From: Streptomyces muensis
Lineage (GTDB): Bacteria; Actinomycetota; Actinomycetes; Streptomycetales; Streptomycetaceae
Length of the DNA stretch: 57,457 bases
Direction of reading: 5' to 3'
NCBI RefSeq assembly: GCF_021474425.1
Contig: NZ_JAKEIP010000030.1
Coordinates: 1 to 57,457 of the forward strand
Positions within the stretch are counted from its first letter, which is position 1; every line of letters starts with the position of its first letter. Shown here in pieces: positions 1 to 9,302 of this stretch. The notes beneath the pieces were generated by a model, which was not told the DNA's origin, did not search any database, and saw only the letters and a list, made by a program, of their open reading frames with translations. Both the position numbers and the translations under genes were made by a program.

Positions 1-398
1 CACTTCGGCGTGACCCTCGCCTTCCAGAACTGCCACCGCGTGGCGGCGTTCCGGCCGGAGGCACGGGGCGGGGAGACCCTCGACGTCTCCCCGAAGCTCC
101 TCGCCGAAGCCGAACACGGTGACATCCGCGAGGAGGACTTCGTCGACACCGTCCGCACCTCGCTGCCGTACGCCTACGACCTGATCGCCTCCCTCGCCAC
201 CGAACTCCGCGAAGGCACAGCCGACTTCACGGACAACCAGCCCCCTCCCCCGTCCGAGCAGGAACGCGGCCAACTCCTGCGCGCCCTCGCCAGCGACGCG
301 ATCCGCGGCAGCCTGGAACGACACTTCGGCGTGACCCTCGCCTTCCAGAACTGCCACCGCGTGGCGGCGTTCCGGCCGGAGGCACGGGGCGGGGAGAC
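1..398. repeat. Exact 77-bp direct repeat (1-77 and 322-398), spacing 321 bp
   Basis: Bases 1-77 and 322-398 are identical and the match stops at 78/399. The spacing of 321 bp is exactly 107 codons, so the reading frame is kept through both copies. The first copy starts precisely at the first base of the window. This is what a contig end overlapping a repeated 77-mer would look like, and also what a tandem duplication of a 321-bp unit would leave. Confidence 0.9.
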
Positions 399-465
399 GT
401 ATAGGCGGTTCACGTCCGTGCGGTCGCAGGTCTTGAATCAGTCGCCGGAGTTCCGGGACTGCTGA
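1..465 (+). CDS. C-terminal part of an unrecognised conserved protein, cut by the window edge
   Basis: The frame is open from base 1 and ends at TGA 463-465, so the real start lies outside the window. The visible 154 codons look like a soluble, charged, partly helical protein with no signal peptide or membrane segment. A DUF6421-type Streptomyces protein is a possibility from memory only. The first 26 residues (HFGVTLAFQNCHR onward, ending GGET) recur in the same frame 107 residues later, encoded by an exact 77-bp repeat. After the first copy the protein continues LDVSPKLL, after the second YRRFTSV. The gene converges on the beta-glucosidase with only 3 bases between the stops. Function is unknown, and the duplication may be an assembly effect. 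Confidence 0.6.
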   Translation, partial: HFGVTLAFQNCHRVAAFRPEARGGETLDVSPKLLAEAEHGDIREEDFVDTVRTSLPYAYDLIASLATELREGTADFTDNQPPPPSEQERGQLLRALASDAIRGSLERHFGVTLAFQNCHRVAAFRPEARGGETYRRFTSVRSQVLNQSPEFRDC

Positions 466-468
466 ACG

Positions 469-1833
469 TCAGGCCGCGCGCTCGGCCCCTGCCCCATGCG
501 CGCGGATGACCTCCGCATACCGGTACCCGGACCCCTTGATGGTGCGGGCCTGTGTCCCGTAGTCGACGTGGACGAGGCCGAACCGCTTCTCATAGCCGTA
601 CGCCCACTCGAAGTTGTCCAGCAACGACCAAGCGAAGTACCCCGCCAGCGGAGCCCCCTTGCGGGCAGCGGAAGCGCAGGCCGCGAGGTGCTGGATCAGG
701 TACTCCTGGCGCTCGGGGTCGTCGACCGTCCCGTCGGGGCGTACGACGTCCGGGTAGGCGGAGCCGTTCTCGGTGACGTGGAGGCGGCGGGCGCCGTAGT
801 CGTGGGTGAGGCGGAGCAGGAGGGTTTCCAGGCCGCTCGCGTCGATCTCCCAGTCCATGCCGGTGCGCGGGACGCCGGCGCGGTGGATCTGGCGGGCGTG
901 GGGGGCCGGTCCGGTGGGGTCGTCGGTGACGGTCGCCGGGAAGTAGTAGTTGAGGCCGAGCCAGTCCAGGGGGGTGGCGATGGTGGCCAGGTCGGTTGCG
1001 CGTTCGGGGAGTTCGACGCCGTACACCTCCCGCATGTCCGACGGGAAACCGCGGCCGTGGATCGGGTCGAGCCACCAGCGGTTGGTGTGGCCGTCCATGC
1101 GGCGGGCCGCTGCCTCGTCCTCGGGGCGGTCGGTGGCGGCATGGACGGTGGAGAGGTTGTTGACGATGCCGACCTCGGCCGCGGGCGCGGCGGCGCGGAT
1201 CGCCTGGGTGGCCAGGCCGTGGCCGAGGAGGAGGTGGTAGGAGGCGCGGACGGCGGCCGTCAGATCGGTCAGGCCGGGGGCCATGGTGCCTTCCAGGTGG
1301 CCGATCCACGCCGAGCACAGGGGCTCGTTGAGGGTGGCCCAGTGGGTGACGCGGTCGCCGAGGCGTTCGGCGACGACGGCCGCGTAGGCCGCGAAGTGCT
1401 CGGCGGTCTCCCGCTCGGGCCAGCCGCCGCGGTCCTGGAGCGCCTGTGGCAGATCCCAGTGGTAGAGGGTGACGGACGGGGTGATGCCCGCCGCCAGCAG
1501 GCCGTCGACCAGTTCGTCGTAGAACGCCAGACCCTTCTCGTTGACCTGGCCGTCCCCGCCGCCCGGCACGACCCGCGGCCATGCCACCGACAACCGGTAG
1601 GCGTTCGTGCCCAGTTGACGCATCAGTGCGATGTCCTCGCGCCAGCGGTGGTAGTGGTCGCAGGCCATGTCACCGTGGTCGTCGCCCGCGATCCTGCCCG
1701 GTGTGTGGGAGAAGGTGTCCCAGATCGACGGGGAACGGCCGTCCTCCGCCACGGCTCCCTCGATCTGGTACGCCGATGTGGCCGTGCCCCACAGGAAGTC
1801 GTGCGGGAGTGCGGCGAGGTCGATGATCACTGA
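469..1833 (-). CDS. Glycoside hydrolase family 1 beta-glucosidase
   Basis: A cytoplasmic retaining beta-glucosidase that should hydrolyse imported beta-glucosides such as cello-oligosaccharides. The acid/base Glu is in TLNEP (about residue 170) and the nucleophile Glu in VTENG (about 355). The N-terminal [15 protein letters not shown] and the ending [12 protein letters not shown] are typical of GH1, and 454 residues is the usual length. I chose the GTG at 1833 because GAAGGGA stands 5 bases upstream. A GTG at 1863 would add 10 residues and overlap the upstream permease stop (GTGA), but it lacks a clear ribosome site. It is the last gene of a binding protein-permease-permease-glucosidase operon, the arrangement of cellobiose/beta-glucoside loci in Streptomyces. 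No ATPase is present; such systems usually use the shared MsiK ATPase. Confidence 0.93.
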   Translation of the reverse strand, partial: SVIIDLAALPHDFLWGTATSAYQIEGAVAEDGRSPSIWDTFSHTPGRIAGDDHGDMACDHYHRWREDIALMRQLGTNAYRLSVAWPRVVPGGGDGQVNEKGLAFYDELVDGLLAAGITPSVTLYHWDLPQALQDRGGWPERETAEHFAAYAAVVAERLGDRVTHWATLNEPLCSAWIGHLEGTMAPGLTDLTAAVRASYHLLLGHGLATQAIRAAAPAAEVGIVNNLSTVHAATDRPEDEAAARRMDGHTNRWWLDPIHGRGFPSDMREVYGVELPERATDLATIATPLDWLGLNYYFPATVTDDPTGPAPHARQIHRAGVPRTGMDWEIDASGLETLLLRLTHDYGARRLHVTENGSAYPDVVRPDGTVDDPERQEYLIQHLAACASAARKGAPLAGYFAWSLLDNFEWAYGYEKRFGLVHVDYGTQARTIKGSGYRYAEVIRAHGAGAERAA

Positions 1834-1859
1834 AGTCCCTTCACGGACAGGAGAGTCGG

Positions 1860-2714
1860 TCACTTGACGGCGCCCGCCGTCAGGCCCGCGACCAGATAGC
1901 GCTGGAGCAGCAGGAACCCGGCCACCACCGGCACGCTGACGACCAGCGAGGCGGCCATGATCTGGTTCCAGTACACGTCGTTGAGCGTGGAGTAGCCCTG
2001 GAGGCCGACGGCGAGGGTGCGGGTGGTGTCGTTGGTCATGACGGAGGCGAACAGCACTTCTCCCCAGGCCGTCATGAAGGCGTAGACGGCGACCGCGACG
2101 ATGCCGGGCACCGCCGCCGGTACGACCACCCGGAACAGCGCGCCGAGCGGTCCGCAGCCGTCGACCAGCGCCGCCTCGTCCAGATCGCGCGGCACCGAGT
2201 CGAAGTACCCGATCAGCATCCAGATCGAGAACGGCAGCGAGAACGTCAGATACGTCAGGATCAGGCCGCCGCGCGAGCCGAACAGGGCGATGCCGGTGGC
2301 GTTGCCGATGTTGACGTAGAGGAGGAAGAGCGGGAGGAGGAAGAGGATGCCGGGGAACATCTGCGTGGACAGGACGGTGACCGTGAAGACCCGTTTGCCA
2401 CGGAAGGTGTAGCGGCTGACCGCGTACGCCGCGAAGACCGCGATCACCACCGAGCAGACCGTCGACGCACCCGCCACGATGAGCGAGTTCACGAAGTACT
2501 TCGCCAGCGGCACCGTCGACCAGATGTCGATGTACGGACGGATGGTCAGCTCGCTGGGCAGCCAGCGGAACTCGCCCGTGACGTCCGCGAGCGGTTTCAG
2601 CGAGCTGGAGACCATCACATAGACGGGTACCAGGACGAAGCCCGTGAGCAGGGTGAGGAAGATCCGCCGGGACCAGAGGAAGGAACCCGGGGGCGACATG
2701 GGCGAGTTACGCAT
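1860..2714 (-). CDS. Carbohydrate ABC transporter permease, MalG type
   Basis: Inner-membrane subunit of a CUT1-family sugar importer, 284 residues with six predicted membrane helices. The first is at about residues 15-37 ([20 protein letters not shown]). The cytoplasmic EAA loop that contacts the ATPase is visible as [17 protein letters not shown] near residue 180. The start overlaps the end of the MalF-type partner by 8 bp and its stop overlaps the possible upstream GTG of the glucosidase, so the set is translationally coupled. Substrate cannot be read from the permease. The glucosidase next door suggests a beta-glucoside. Confidence 0.93.
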   Translation of the reverse strand: MRNSPMSPPGSFLWSRRIFLTLLTGFVLVPVYVMVSSSLKPLADVTGEFRWLPSELTIRPYIDIWSTVPLAKYFVNSLIVAGASTVCSVVIAVFAAYAVSRYTFRGKRVFTVTVLSTQMFPGILFLLPLFLLYVNIGNATGIALFGSRGGLILTYLTFSLPFSIWMLIGYFDSVPRDLDEAALVDGCGPLGALFRVVVPAAVPGIVAVAVYAFMTAWGEVLFASVMTNDTTRTLAVGLQGYSTLNDVYWNQIMAASLVVSVPVVAGFLLLQRYLVAGLTAGAVK

Positions 2715-3699
2715 CGGCGGTCCTCCGTCCGCGGCGTGAGGTGAGCCAGAGGTATCCGCCGGTCACCAGCAGCAGGAACAGCAGCAGGAGTACGGACATC
2801 GCCGAACCCGTGCCGAAGTTCCAGGTGACGAACGACGCCTGGTAGATGTGCACCGAGATGAGGTCCGCGGCTCCGGGCGCGGTCTTGCCGAACAGGACGT
2901 AGGGCGTGTTGAAGTCGTTGAACGTCCACAGGAACAGCACCAGGACCAGCACCTGGTTGACGGGGCGCAGGGACGGCAGGGTGATGCGGCGGAGCTGCTG
3001 CCACAGGCCCGCGCCGTCCAGGGCCGCCGCCTCGTACAGCTCCTTCGGGATGTTCTGCAGGCCGGCCATGACGATGAGGAAGGCGAACGGCCAGCCCTTC
3101 CAGACCGACACCGTCAGCAGGGCGATGAAGCTGTTGTCGCCGATCAGCCAGAAGGAGGGCTTGTCGGTGAGGCCGAGCTGGTCGTGCAGGACGTGGTTCA
3201 CCAGGCCGTTGTCGTGCTGGAACATGAAGACCCAGGTGATGACGGCCGTGTAGACGGGCAGTGCGTACGGCACGAGGAACAGTGCCCGCAGCAGTCCGCG
3301 GCCGCGGAAGGTGTCCTGCATGCAGACCGCGGCGGCCGTGCCGACCAGCCAGCACAGGCCGACCGAGAGCAGCGTGAAGGTGACGGTGACCAGGAAGGAG
3401 TGGAGCAGCGCCGCGCCGACGGGGGCGTTGAAGTCCACCGACATCCGGTAGTTGTCGAGGCCGTTCCAGGGGGCCGTGGTCCAGTCGCGGATGTAGAACT
3501 GCGTGAGTTCCCTGAAGCTCATGACGATGCCGATGACCATCGGCACCAGGTGGACCAGGAGTTCGAGCAGCAGGGCGGGCAGGAGAAGCAGATACGGCAG
3601 GCCGATGCGGCGGATCCGCCCGGGACGGCGGCGGGGGCCGTCCGCCGTCCCGGGGGAGCTCCGAGGCACAGCGGCCTTTTCGGGGACCGTGGTCGTCAT
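2707..3699 (-). CDS. Carbohydrate ABC transporter permease, MalF type
   Basis: Partner permease of the CUT1 importer, 330 residues. A proline/arginine-rich cytoplasmic N-terminus (to about residue 30) is followed by six or seven membrane helices starting at GLPYLLLLPALLLELLV. The EAA loop reads LYEAAALDGAGLWQQL at about residue 220. The ATG at 3699 begins MTTTVPEKAA, 5 bases after the stop of the binding protein. The same frame stays open far upstream, but that part is a shadow of the binding-protein gene. Operon order binding protein, MalF, MalG, glucosidase is standard for oligosaccharide systems. Confidence 0.92.
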   Translation of the reverse strand: MTTTVPEKAAVPRSSPGTADGPRRRPGRIRRIGLPYLLLLPALLLELLVHLVPMVIGIVMSFRELTQFYIRDWTTAPWNGLDNYRMSVDFNAPVGAALLHSFLVTVTFTLLSVGLCWLVGTAAAVCMQDTFRGRGLLRALFLVPYALPVYTAVITWVFMFQHDNGLVNHVLHDQLGLTDKPSFWLIGDNSFIALLTVSVWKGWPFAFLIVMAGLQNIPKELYEAAALDGAGLWQQLRRITLPSLRPVNQVLVLVLFLWTFNDFNTPYVLFGKTAPGAADLISVHIYQASFVTWNFGTGSAMSVLLLLFLLLVTGGYLWLTSRRGRRTADA

Positions 3700-3704
3700 C
3701 GTGC

Positions 3705-5024
3705 TCACTTCGTCGGCATCTGCTGCTGGGCCTTCTCCAGGGCCGCCTTCACCGACGCCTCGGTCACCGGGCGTCCGGCGGCGGCGTCGGCCCACAGCTC
3801 CTTGATGGCCGTACCGACCGCCGTCTCGAACTGCGACTCGTCGGCGACCTGCGGTGCCGCTACGGCGCTCTTGGCGAGAGTGTCCTTGAGGACGGCGTTG
3901 GCCGGGGTGTTGAAGGCGGCGTCCGACTGGGCGCCCTTGACCGGCGGGATGGAGCTGTAGGCGGTGTTGAGGATCTTCTGTTCCTCGTCGCTCGTCATGA
4001 ACTTCACGAACTTCGTGGCGCCGTCGATGTTGTCGGTGTTCTTGAAAACGGCCAGGTTGATGCCCATGACCATGGAGTTGACGCCGGTGCCCGAGCCGGG
4101 GGTGCCGGACTGGACGGGGACGGGGGCGACTCCGTAGGCGTCCTCGCTCATGCCCTGCGACTTGAGGTTGGCGGACGCGGACTGCCACAGGAGCATCGCG
4201 GTCCTGCCCTTGGCGAAGTCGCTGACGGACTGGTTCTGGGCGTACTCGGCGTTGCCCGGCGCGATGATCTTGTCCTTGGCCATCAGGTCGACGAACTGCT
4301 TGACGCCCGCGACGGCCTTGTCGGAGGTGAAGTCGGGCTTGCCGGCGGCCGTGAAGAAGTCGGCGCCGTGCTGCTTGGCGAAGACGACGGCGTGGTGGAT
4401 GTTCTCCGAGGGGTTCGAGCCCTCGACGCCGATGCCCCACTTGCCGCCCTTGGCGAGCTTCTTGCCGTCGGCCGTGAACTCCTCCCAGGTGGCCGGCGGC
4501 TCCGAGATGCCCGTGTCGGCGAACATCTTCTTGTTGTAGTAGAGCGCGTACGCCATCGAGTACAGCGGCACCGCGGCCGGGTCCTGGCCGTCGGCGCCGG
4601 TCGAGCCGAGCGCGGAGTCGACGAACCGGTCCTTGCCGCCGATCGCGGCGAACTTCTTCGCGTCCCAGGGCAGCAGCGCCCCGGTGGCCTGGAGGCTGGC
4701 GCTCCAGGTGTTGCCGATGTTGAGGACGTCGGGGCCCTGGCCGGAGGTGGTCGCGGTCAGGATCCGGTTGAGCAGATCCGACCAGGGGACGACCTCCAGC
4801 TTCACCTCGATGCCGGTCTGCTTCTCGAACTTGTCGAGCTCGGGCTGGAGGACCTTCTTGTCGACCTCGATGCTCGCGCCCTGGTTGGAGGCCCAGTACG
4901 TGAGGGTCTTCGGCGAGTCGTTGGACCCGCCGCCGCCGGTCGACGAACCGCCTCCGCAGGCCGAGGCGGTCACGACGAGAGACATGGTGACGGCGGCTAT
5001 GGCCGCGGCTCGCGTTGTGCGCAT
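3705..5024 (-). CDS. Sugar ABC transporter substrate-binding lipoprotein
   Basis: Extracellular binding protein of the importer, 439 residues. The signal peptide (residues 1-22) has a lipobox ending TASAC, so Cys23 should be lipidated. A GGGSSTGGGG linker follows before the type-1 extracellular solute-binding fold (LTYWASNQGASIEVDKK). It fits the CUT1 binding-protein family in length and layout. It is the first gene of the operon, with ATG 5024 preceded by a GGAG-like site, and its 5' region carries a plausible promoter overlapped by two inverted repeats. Cello-oligosaccharide or another beta-glucoside is inferred from the glucosidase. The ligand pocket itself was not interpreted. Confidence 0.92.
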   Translation of the reverse strand: MRTTRAAAIAAVTMSLVVTASACGGGSSTGGGGSNDSPKTLTYWASNQGASIEVDKKVLQPELDKFEKQTGIEVKLEVVPWSDLLNRILTATTSGQGPDVLNIGNTWSASLQATGALLPWDAKKFAAIGGKDRFVDSALGSTGADGQDPAAVPLYSMAYALYYNKKMFADTGISEPPATWEEFTADGKKLAKGGKWGIGVEGSNPSENIHHAVVFAKQHGADFFTAAGKPDFTSDKAVAGVKQFVDLMAKDKIIAPGNAEYAQNQSVSDFAKGRTAMLLWQSASANLKSQGMSEDAYGVAPVPVQSGTPGSGTGVNSMVMGINLAVFKNTDNIDGATKFVKFMTSDEEQKILNTAYSSIPPVKGAQSDAAFNTPANAVLKDTLAKSAVAAPQVADESQFETAVGTAIKELWADAAAGRPVTEASVKAALEKAQQQMPTK

Positions 5025-5072
5025 GGCTCCAGGTGTCCCTTCCGGGAGTACTGCTGCTTAATTTAGAGCGTG

Positions 5073-5113
5073 AGTTAAGCCTTGAGGGGAGTCCGCGTCA
5101 AGGCTTTTGACGC
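5073..5113 (-). promoter_or_regulatory. Candidate promoter with overlapping operator for the beta-glucoside operon
   Basis: Read on the minus strand, TTGACG (5101-5096) and TTAACT (5078-5073) are separated by 17 bp, a good vegetative-type spacing, about 49 bp upstream of the binding-protein ATG. Two inverted repeats overlap it: AAGCCTTGA/TCAAGGCTT (5077-5085 and 5098-5106) and GCGTCAA/TTGACGC (5095-5101 and 5107-5113). Repeats covering both -35 and spacer are typical of LacI-type repressor sites, but no regulator gene lies in this part of the window. Confidence 0.5.
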
Positions 5114-5176
5114 ACTCACCGGAGTCCGGTCGAACCTCTTGACTCTTTCGTTTCGCGGTTGAACCATTCAGCGGCG

Positions 5177-5190
5177 AGAGAGCGCTCCCA
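5177..5190. promoter_or_regulatory. CebR-box-like palindrome
   Basis: AGAGAGCGCTCCCA matches the Streptomyces CebR operator TGGGAGCGCTCCCA at 12 of 14 positions, with mismatches at positions 1 and 3. CebR is the LacI-family cellobiose sensor of Streptomyces. The site lies between the divergent binding-protein and beta-helix genes, 40 bp upstream of the latter's ATG, so it may serve the beta-helix gene, the transporter operon, or both. Confidence 0.55.
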
Positions 5191-5229
5191 GACCCCACGA
5201 TGTTCATTTCCTGAACCAGGAGCCGCCCC

Positions 5230-7080
5230 ATGTCTGACGCCTCCCCTGCCTTCCCCCTCTCCCCGCACTCCCGTACCTCCTCGCCCTCCCGGCCGCCCTC
5301 GATCGCCCGCCGCACGCTGCTCGGCGCCGCGGCGGCGGCCACGCCCGTCGTGCTCGGCGGGGCCACAGAGGCCTCCGCCGCACCGTCGGCCGCACGGTCG
5401 GCCGTACCATCCGCCCGCAAAAAGCCGCGTGCCCTCCCCGGCGGCGGCGACCTAGGCCCGAACGTCCTCGTCTTCGACCCGTCCACCCCCGGCATCCAGG
5501 CCCGCCTCGACGAGGTGTTCCGGCAGCAGGAGTCGGCGCAGTTCGGCACCGGCCGCTACGCGCTGCTGTTCAAGCCCGGCACCTACCACGGCCTCAACGC
5601 CCAGCTCGGCTTCTACACCTCGATCGCGGGCCTCGGCCTGTCCCCCGACGACACCACCATCAACGGCGACGTCACGGTCGACGCCGGCTGGTTCAACGGC
5701 AACGCCACGCAGAACTTCTGGCGTTCTGCGGAGAACCTGGCCCTGGTCCCGGTCAACGGCACCAACCGCTGGGCGGTCGCACAGGCGGCCCCGTTCCGCC
5801 GGATGCACGTCCGCGGCGGCCTCAACCTCTCCCCCACCGGCTACGGCTGGGCCAGCGGCGGCTACATCGCCGACAGCCGCATCGACGGCCAGGTCGGACC
5901 GTACTCGCAGCAGCAGTGGTACACCCGCGACAGCGCGATCGGCAGCTGGCTCAACGGCGTGTGGAACATGGTGTTCTCCGGCGTCGAGGGCGCGCCGGCG
6001 CAGAGCTTCCCGAACCCGCCGTACACCACGCTCGACACGACGCCGGTCTCCCGTGAGAAGCCGTTCCTGTACGTCGAGGGAGGCGGCTTCCGGGTCTTCC
6101 TGCCCGCGAAGCTGACGAACGCCCGCGGTGTGACGTGGGGCAACGGCACCCCGAGGGGCACCTCGCTGCCGCTGACGCGGTTCTACGTCGCCCGGCCCGG
6201 CGACTCGGCGGCCACGCTCAACCAGGCGCTGGCGCAGGGACTGCATCTCCTGCTCACCCCGGGGATCTACCACCTCGACCGGCCGATGCGGATCGACCGC
6301 CCGAACACCGTGATCCTGGGTCTGGGCTACGCCACCCTGATCCCGGACGGCGGCGCTACGGCCGTCCAGGTCGCCGACGTCGACGGGGTCCGGCTCGCCG
6401 GATTCCTGGTCGACGCCGGGCCGGTCAACTCCCCGACCCTGCTGGAGATCGGACCCCGCGGCGCGTCCAGGGACCACTCGGCGAACCCGATCACGGTCCA
6501 GGACGTGTTCGTCCGCATCGGCGGCGCGGGCCCCGGCAAGGCCACCACCAGCATGGTGATCAACAGCAGACACACGATCGTCGACCACACCTGGGTGTGG
6601 CGGGCCGACCACGGCGAGGGCGTCGGCTGGGAGACCAACCGTGCCGACCACGGTGTCGTCGTCAACGGCGACGACGTCCTGGCGACCGGCCTGTTCGTGG
6701 AGCACTTCAACAAGTACGACGTGCAGTGGTTCGGCCAGCGGGGCCGCACGATCTTCTTCCAGAACGAGAAGGCGTACGACGCCCCGGACCAGGCCGCCAT
6801 CCAGAACGGGTCGATCAAGGGTTACGCCGCCTACAAGGTCGCGGACACCGTGACCTCGCACGAGGGCTGGGGACTGGGCAGTTACTGCTACTACAACGTC
6901 AACCCCTCGATCGTGCAGCACCACGGCTTCGCCGCCCCCGTCCGGCCCGGGGTGCGCTTCCACAACCTGCTCGTCGTCTCGCTCGGCGGGAACGGGCAGT
7001 ACGAGTGCGTCATCAACGACGCCGGGGCGCCGACTTCGGGGACGTCCACGGTGCCGTCGACCGTGGTGGCGTATCCCTGA
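5230..7080 (+). CDS. Tat-exported right-handed beta-helix protein
   Basis: A secreted 616-residue protein of unknown activity. AGGAG 7 bases before ATG 5230 fixes the start. The N-terminus carries a twin-arginine signal (IARRTLLGAAAAATPVV, about residues 25-50) ending near ASA. The rest is rich in the short Gly/Asn/Val-spaced strands of parallel beta-helices, for example TTINGDVTVDAGWFNG, NTVILGLGYATLIP and VRLAGFLVDAG, with many aromatic and Asn residues near the C-terminus. The family resembles GH55/pectate-lyase-like helices, and relatives are often mislabelled adenylyl cyclase or coagulation factor 5/8 proteins. Its position opposite a beta-glucoside importer, with a CebR-like box in the promoter, suggests extracellular polysaccharide breakdown. 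No catalytic residues were assigned. Confidence 0.8.
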   Translation: MSDASPAFPLSPHSRTSSPSRPPSIARRTLLGAAAAATPVVLGGATEASAAPSAARSAVPSARKKPRALPGGGDLGPNVLVFDPSTPGIQARLDEVFRQQESAQFGTGRYALLFKPGTYHGLNAQLGFYTSIAGLGLSPDDTTINGDVTVDAGWFNGNATQNFWRSAENLALVPVNGTNRWAVAQAAPFRRMHVRGGLNLSPTGYGWASGGYIADSRIDGQVGPYSQQQWYTRDSAIGSWLNGVWNMVFSGVEGAPAQSFPNPPYTTLDTTPVSREKPFLYVEGGGFRVFLPAKLTNARGVTWGNGTPRGTSLPLTRFYVARPGDSAATLNQALAQGLHLLLTPGIYHLDRPMRIDRPNTVILGLGYATLIPDGGATAVQVADVDGVRLAGFLVDAGPVNSPTLLEIGPRGASRDHSANPITVQDVFVRIGGAGPGKATTSMVINSRHTIVDHTWVWRADHGEGVGWETNRADHGVVVNGDDVLATGLFVEHFNKYDVQWFGQRGRTIFFQNEKAYDAPDQAAIQNGSIKGYAAYKVADTVTSHEGWGLGSYCYYNVNPSIVQHHGFAAPVRPGVRFHNLLVVSLGGNGQYECVINDAGAPTSGTSTVPSTVVAYP

Positions 7081-7106
7081 GCGCCGCGGCACGGGCAACA
7101 CCGCGA

Positions 7107-7140
7107 GGGCGGCCCCACCCGCGCAGGAGTGAGGCCGCCC
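7107..7140. terminator. Hairpin between convergent genes
   Basis: GGGCGGCC (7107-7114) pairs with GGCCGCCC (7133-7140) around an 18-base loop. It sits between the stop of the beta-helix gene (7080) and the stop of the convergent EF-G paralogue (7147), as expected of a terminator. There is no U-tract, which is normal in Streptomyces. Confidence 0.5.
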
Positions 7141-7146
7141 CGTCGG

Positions 7147-9282
7147 TCACCGGACCGGCGTCGTGACCGGACTCGTGACCGGACTCGTGACCGGACTCGT
7201 GACCGGAGTGACCGGAGTCTTGACCGGCGCCGGCGCGTAGCCGGTGGGCCGGGCCGTGAACGTGCCGCGGCCCTGCGTCCGGCTGCGCAACCGCGTCGCG
7301 TAGCCGAAGAGTTCGGCCAGCGGCACGGTCGCCGTGACGACCGCCGCGCCCGCCCGGGTGACCGAGCCCGAGACCCGGCCGCGCCGGGCCGCGAGGTCCC
7401 CGAGGACCGCGCCGACGGCGTCCTCCGGCACGGTGACCGTGACCTCGACGACCGGCTCCAGCAGGAGCATCGCGCAGGCGCGCAGGGCGTCGCGCAGACC
7501 GAGCCGGCCGGCGGTGCGGAACGCCGTGTCGGAGGAGTCCTTCACATGCGTCGCCCCGTCGGTGAGCGTGACGCGCAGCCCGGTCACCGGGTGGCCGTCG
7601 AGCGGGCCCTCGGCGAGGGCGTCGCGGCAGCCGGCCTCCACGGCACGGACGTACTCCTGCGGCACGCTTCCGCCGACGACGGCCGAGCGGAACTCGAAGC
7701 CGGACTCCGTGTCCAGCGCCTCGACATCGAGGACGACATGCGCGAACTGTCCGGCTCCGCCGTCCTGTTTGACGTGCCGGAACACGAAACCGGACACGCC
7801 TCGGCCGACTGTCTCGCGGTAGGACACCCGGGGGCGTCCGACGTTGACCTCCAGCCCGGTGTCGCGCCGGATCTTCTCCACCGCGACCTCCAGATGCAGT
7901 TCACCCATGCCGGACAGCACGGTCTGCCCGGTCTCGGCGTCGGTCCGTACGACGAGGGAGGGGTCCTCCTCCGCCAGCCGTGCCAGCGCCGAGGCCAGCC
8001 GGTCGGTCTCGGTGGACCTGCGGGCCTCCACCGCCACGGACACCACCGGGTCGGCGACACCGGGCGGTTCGAGGACGAGCGGGGCGGCCGGTGCGCACAG
8101 GGTGGAGCCCGCGCGGGCCGACTTCAGGCCGACCACGGCCACGATGTCCCCGGCGACGGCCCGGTCCACCTGCGCGTGCCGGTCGGCCTGGATCCGCAGG
8201 ATGCGCCCGATCCGCTCGGTGCGCCCGGCGCCCGCGTCCAACACGGTGTCTCCCTTCTCGATCGTTCCCGAGTACACCCGCAGATAGGTGAACCGGCCCG
8301 TCGGCGTGGCGCTCACCTTGAACGCCAGCGCCGCGAGCGGAGCCTGCGGATCGGCGGGCCGCTCCTCGTCGGCGCCGTCGTGCAGACCGCGTACGGCCGG
8401 CACGTCCAGCGGCGACGGCAGATACGCCACCACCGCGTCCAGCAGCGGCTCGATCCCCCGGTTGCGGTAGGCCGAGCCGCACAGCACGACCACGCCGTCG
8501 CCACTGCGGGTCAGCTCGCGCAGGGCGAGCCGAAGGGTCGTCGGCAAGAGGGTCGACCGCGCGCAGAACTCCTCCAGCGCACCGGCGTGCAGCTCGGCCA
8601 CGGCCTCCTCCAGCAGCCGCCGACGCCGGGCGGCCTCCTCCCGCAGCTCCTCCGGCACGGCCTGCTCCACAGCGGTGTCGGCGCCGTCGGCCCACACCAG
8701 CGCCCGCATCCGTACGAGGTCCACGACGCCGCGGAACCCGTCCTCCGCGCCGATGGGCAACTGCACGACGAGGGGCGCCGGATGCAGCCGTTCCCGGATC
8801 GACTCGACGGCCGTGTCGAGGTCGGCCCCGGCACGGTCCAGCTTGTTGACGAAGGCGATCCTCGGCACACCGTGCCGGTCGGCCTGCCGCCACACCGACT
8901 CGCTCTGTGGCTCCACGCCCGCTACGGCGTCGAACACCGCGACCGCGCCGTCGAGGACGCGCAGCGCGCGCTCCACCTCGTCGGCGAAGTCGACGTGACC
9001 GGGGGTGTCGATGAGGTTGATCCGGTGACCGTCCCAGGCGCAGCTCACCGCCGCGGCGAAGATGGTGATCCCCCGGTCGCGCTCCTGCGGGTCGAAGTCG
9101 GTGACGGTGGTGCCGTCGTGGACCTCACCGCGCTTGTACGTGGTCCCGGTGGTGTACAGGATCCGCTCGGTGACGGTGGTCTTTCCGGCGTCGACATGGG
9201 CGAGGATGCCGAGGTTGCGGACGACGGCGAGGGGGTTGGGTGTGGGGTTGAGGTTCTGGTTGGGGTTCGGGTTGGTGCGCAC
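7147..9282 (-). CDS. EF-G-like translational GTPase (second fusA-type paralogue)
   Basis: A 711-residue GTPase of the EF-G/TetM superfamily. G motifs are intact: AHVDAGKTT (28-36), [14 protein letters not shown] and NKLD. Domain II and the EF-G IV/V core follow ([30 protein letters not shown]). It differs from housekeeping EF-G in having IFAAAVSC after RGIT, and it is not inside an rpsL-rpsG-tuf operon, so it is a paralogue. Streptomyces commonly carry such a second copy. Both ends are unusual: the N-terminus is an Asn/Pro run ([14 protein letters not shown]) and the C-terminus a TSPV repeat. The GTG at 9282 was kept although its ribosome site is weak; conserved sequence begins near PLAVVRNLG. 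The cellular role (translation, ribosome rescue, or drug protection) cannot be told from sequence. Confidence 0.88.
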   Translation of the reverse strand: MRTNPNPNQNLNPTPNPLAVVRNLGILAHVDAGKTTVTERILYTTGTTYKRGEVHDGTTVTDFDPQERDRGITIFAAAVSCAWDGHRINLIDTPGHVDFADEVERALRVLDGAVAVFDAVAGVEPQSESVWRQADRHGVPRIAFVNKLDRAGADLDTAVESIRERLHPAPLVVQLPIGAEDGFRGVVDLVRMRALVWADGADTAVEQAVPEELREEAARRRRLLEEAVAELHAGALEEFCARSTLLPTTLRLALRELTRSGDGVVVLCGSAYRNRGIEPLLDAVVAYLPSPLDVPAVRGLHDGADEERPADPQAPLAALAFKVSATPTGRFTYLRVYSGTIEKGDTVLDAGAGRTERIGRILRIQADRHAQVDRAVAGDIVAVVGLKSARAGSTLCAPAAPLVLEPPGVADPVVSVAVEARRSTETDRLASALARLAEEDPSLVVRTDAETGQTVLSGMGELHLEVAVEKIRRDTGLEVNVGRPRVSYRETVGRGVSGFVFRHVKQDGGAGQFAHVVLDVEALDTESGFEFRSAVVGGSVPQEYVRAVEAGCRDALAEGPLDGHPVTGLRVTLTDGATHVKDSSDTAFRTAGRLGLRDALRACAMLLLEPVVEVTVTVPEDAVGAVLGDLAARRGRVSGSVTRAGAAVVTATVPLAELFGYATRLRSRTQGRGTFTARPTGYAPAPVKTPVTPVTSPVTSPVTSPVTTPVR
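7161..7208. repeat. Four tandem copies of a 12-bp unit at the 3' end of the EF-G paralogue
   Basis: TCGTGACCGGAC occurs at 7161, 7173, 7185 and, with one change, 7197. It encodes the SPVT/TSPV tail of the protein on the minus strand. Decayed units continue to about 7225. Copy number of such a short tandem array could vary between strains without breaking the frame. Confidence 0.9.
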
Positions 9283-9302
9283 GGCCCGTGGCCTTTCGGG
9301 TG

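Noticed and set aside
496..1833. Long plus-strand open frame opposite the beta-glucosidase
   Set aside because: It is a GC-driven antisense shadow; the minus strand encodes an unmistakable GH1 enzyme with both catalytic glutamates. Similar long antisense frames (for example 32335-36381, 27355-29448, 50542-52542) were dropped for the same reason.
9230..9279. G-rich GGGTT-like repeats on the plus strand as a G-quadruplex or telomere-like element
   Set aside because: The G-runs are too unevenly spaced for a standard four-run quadruplex, and the stretch is explained as codons for the Asn/Pro-rich N-terminus of the EF-G paralogue.
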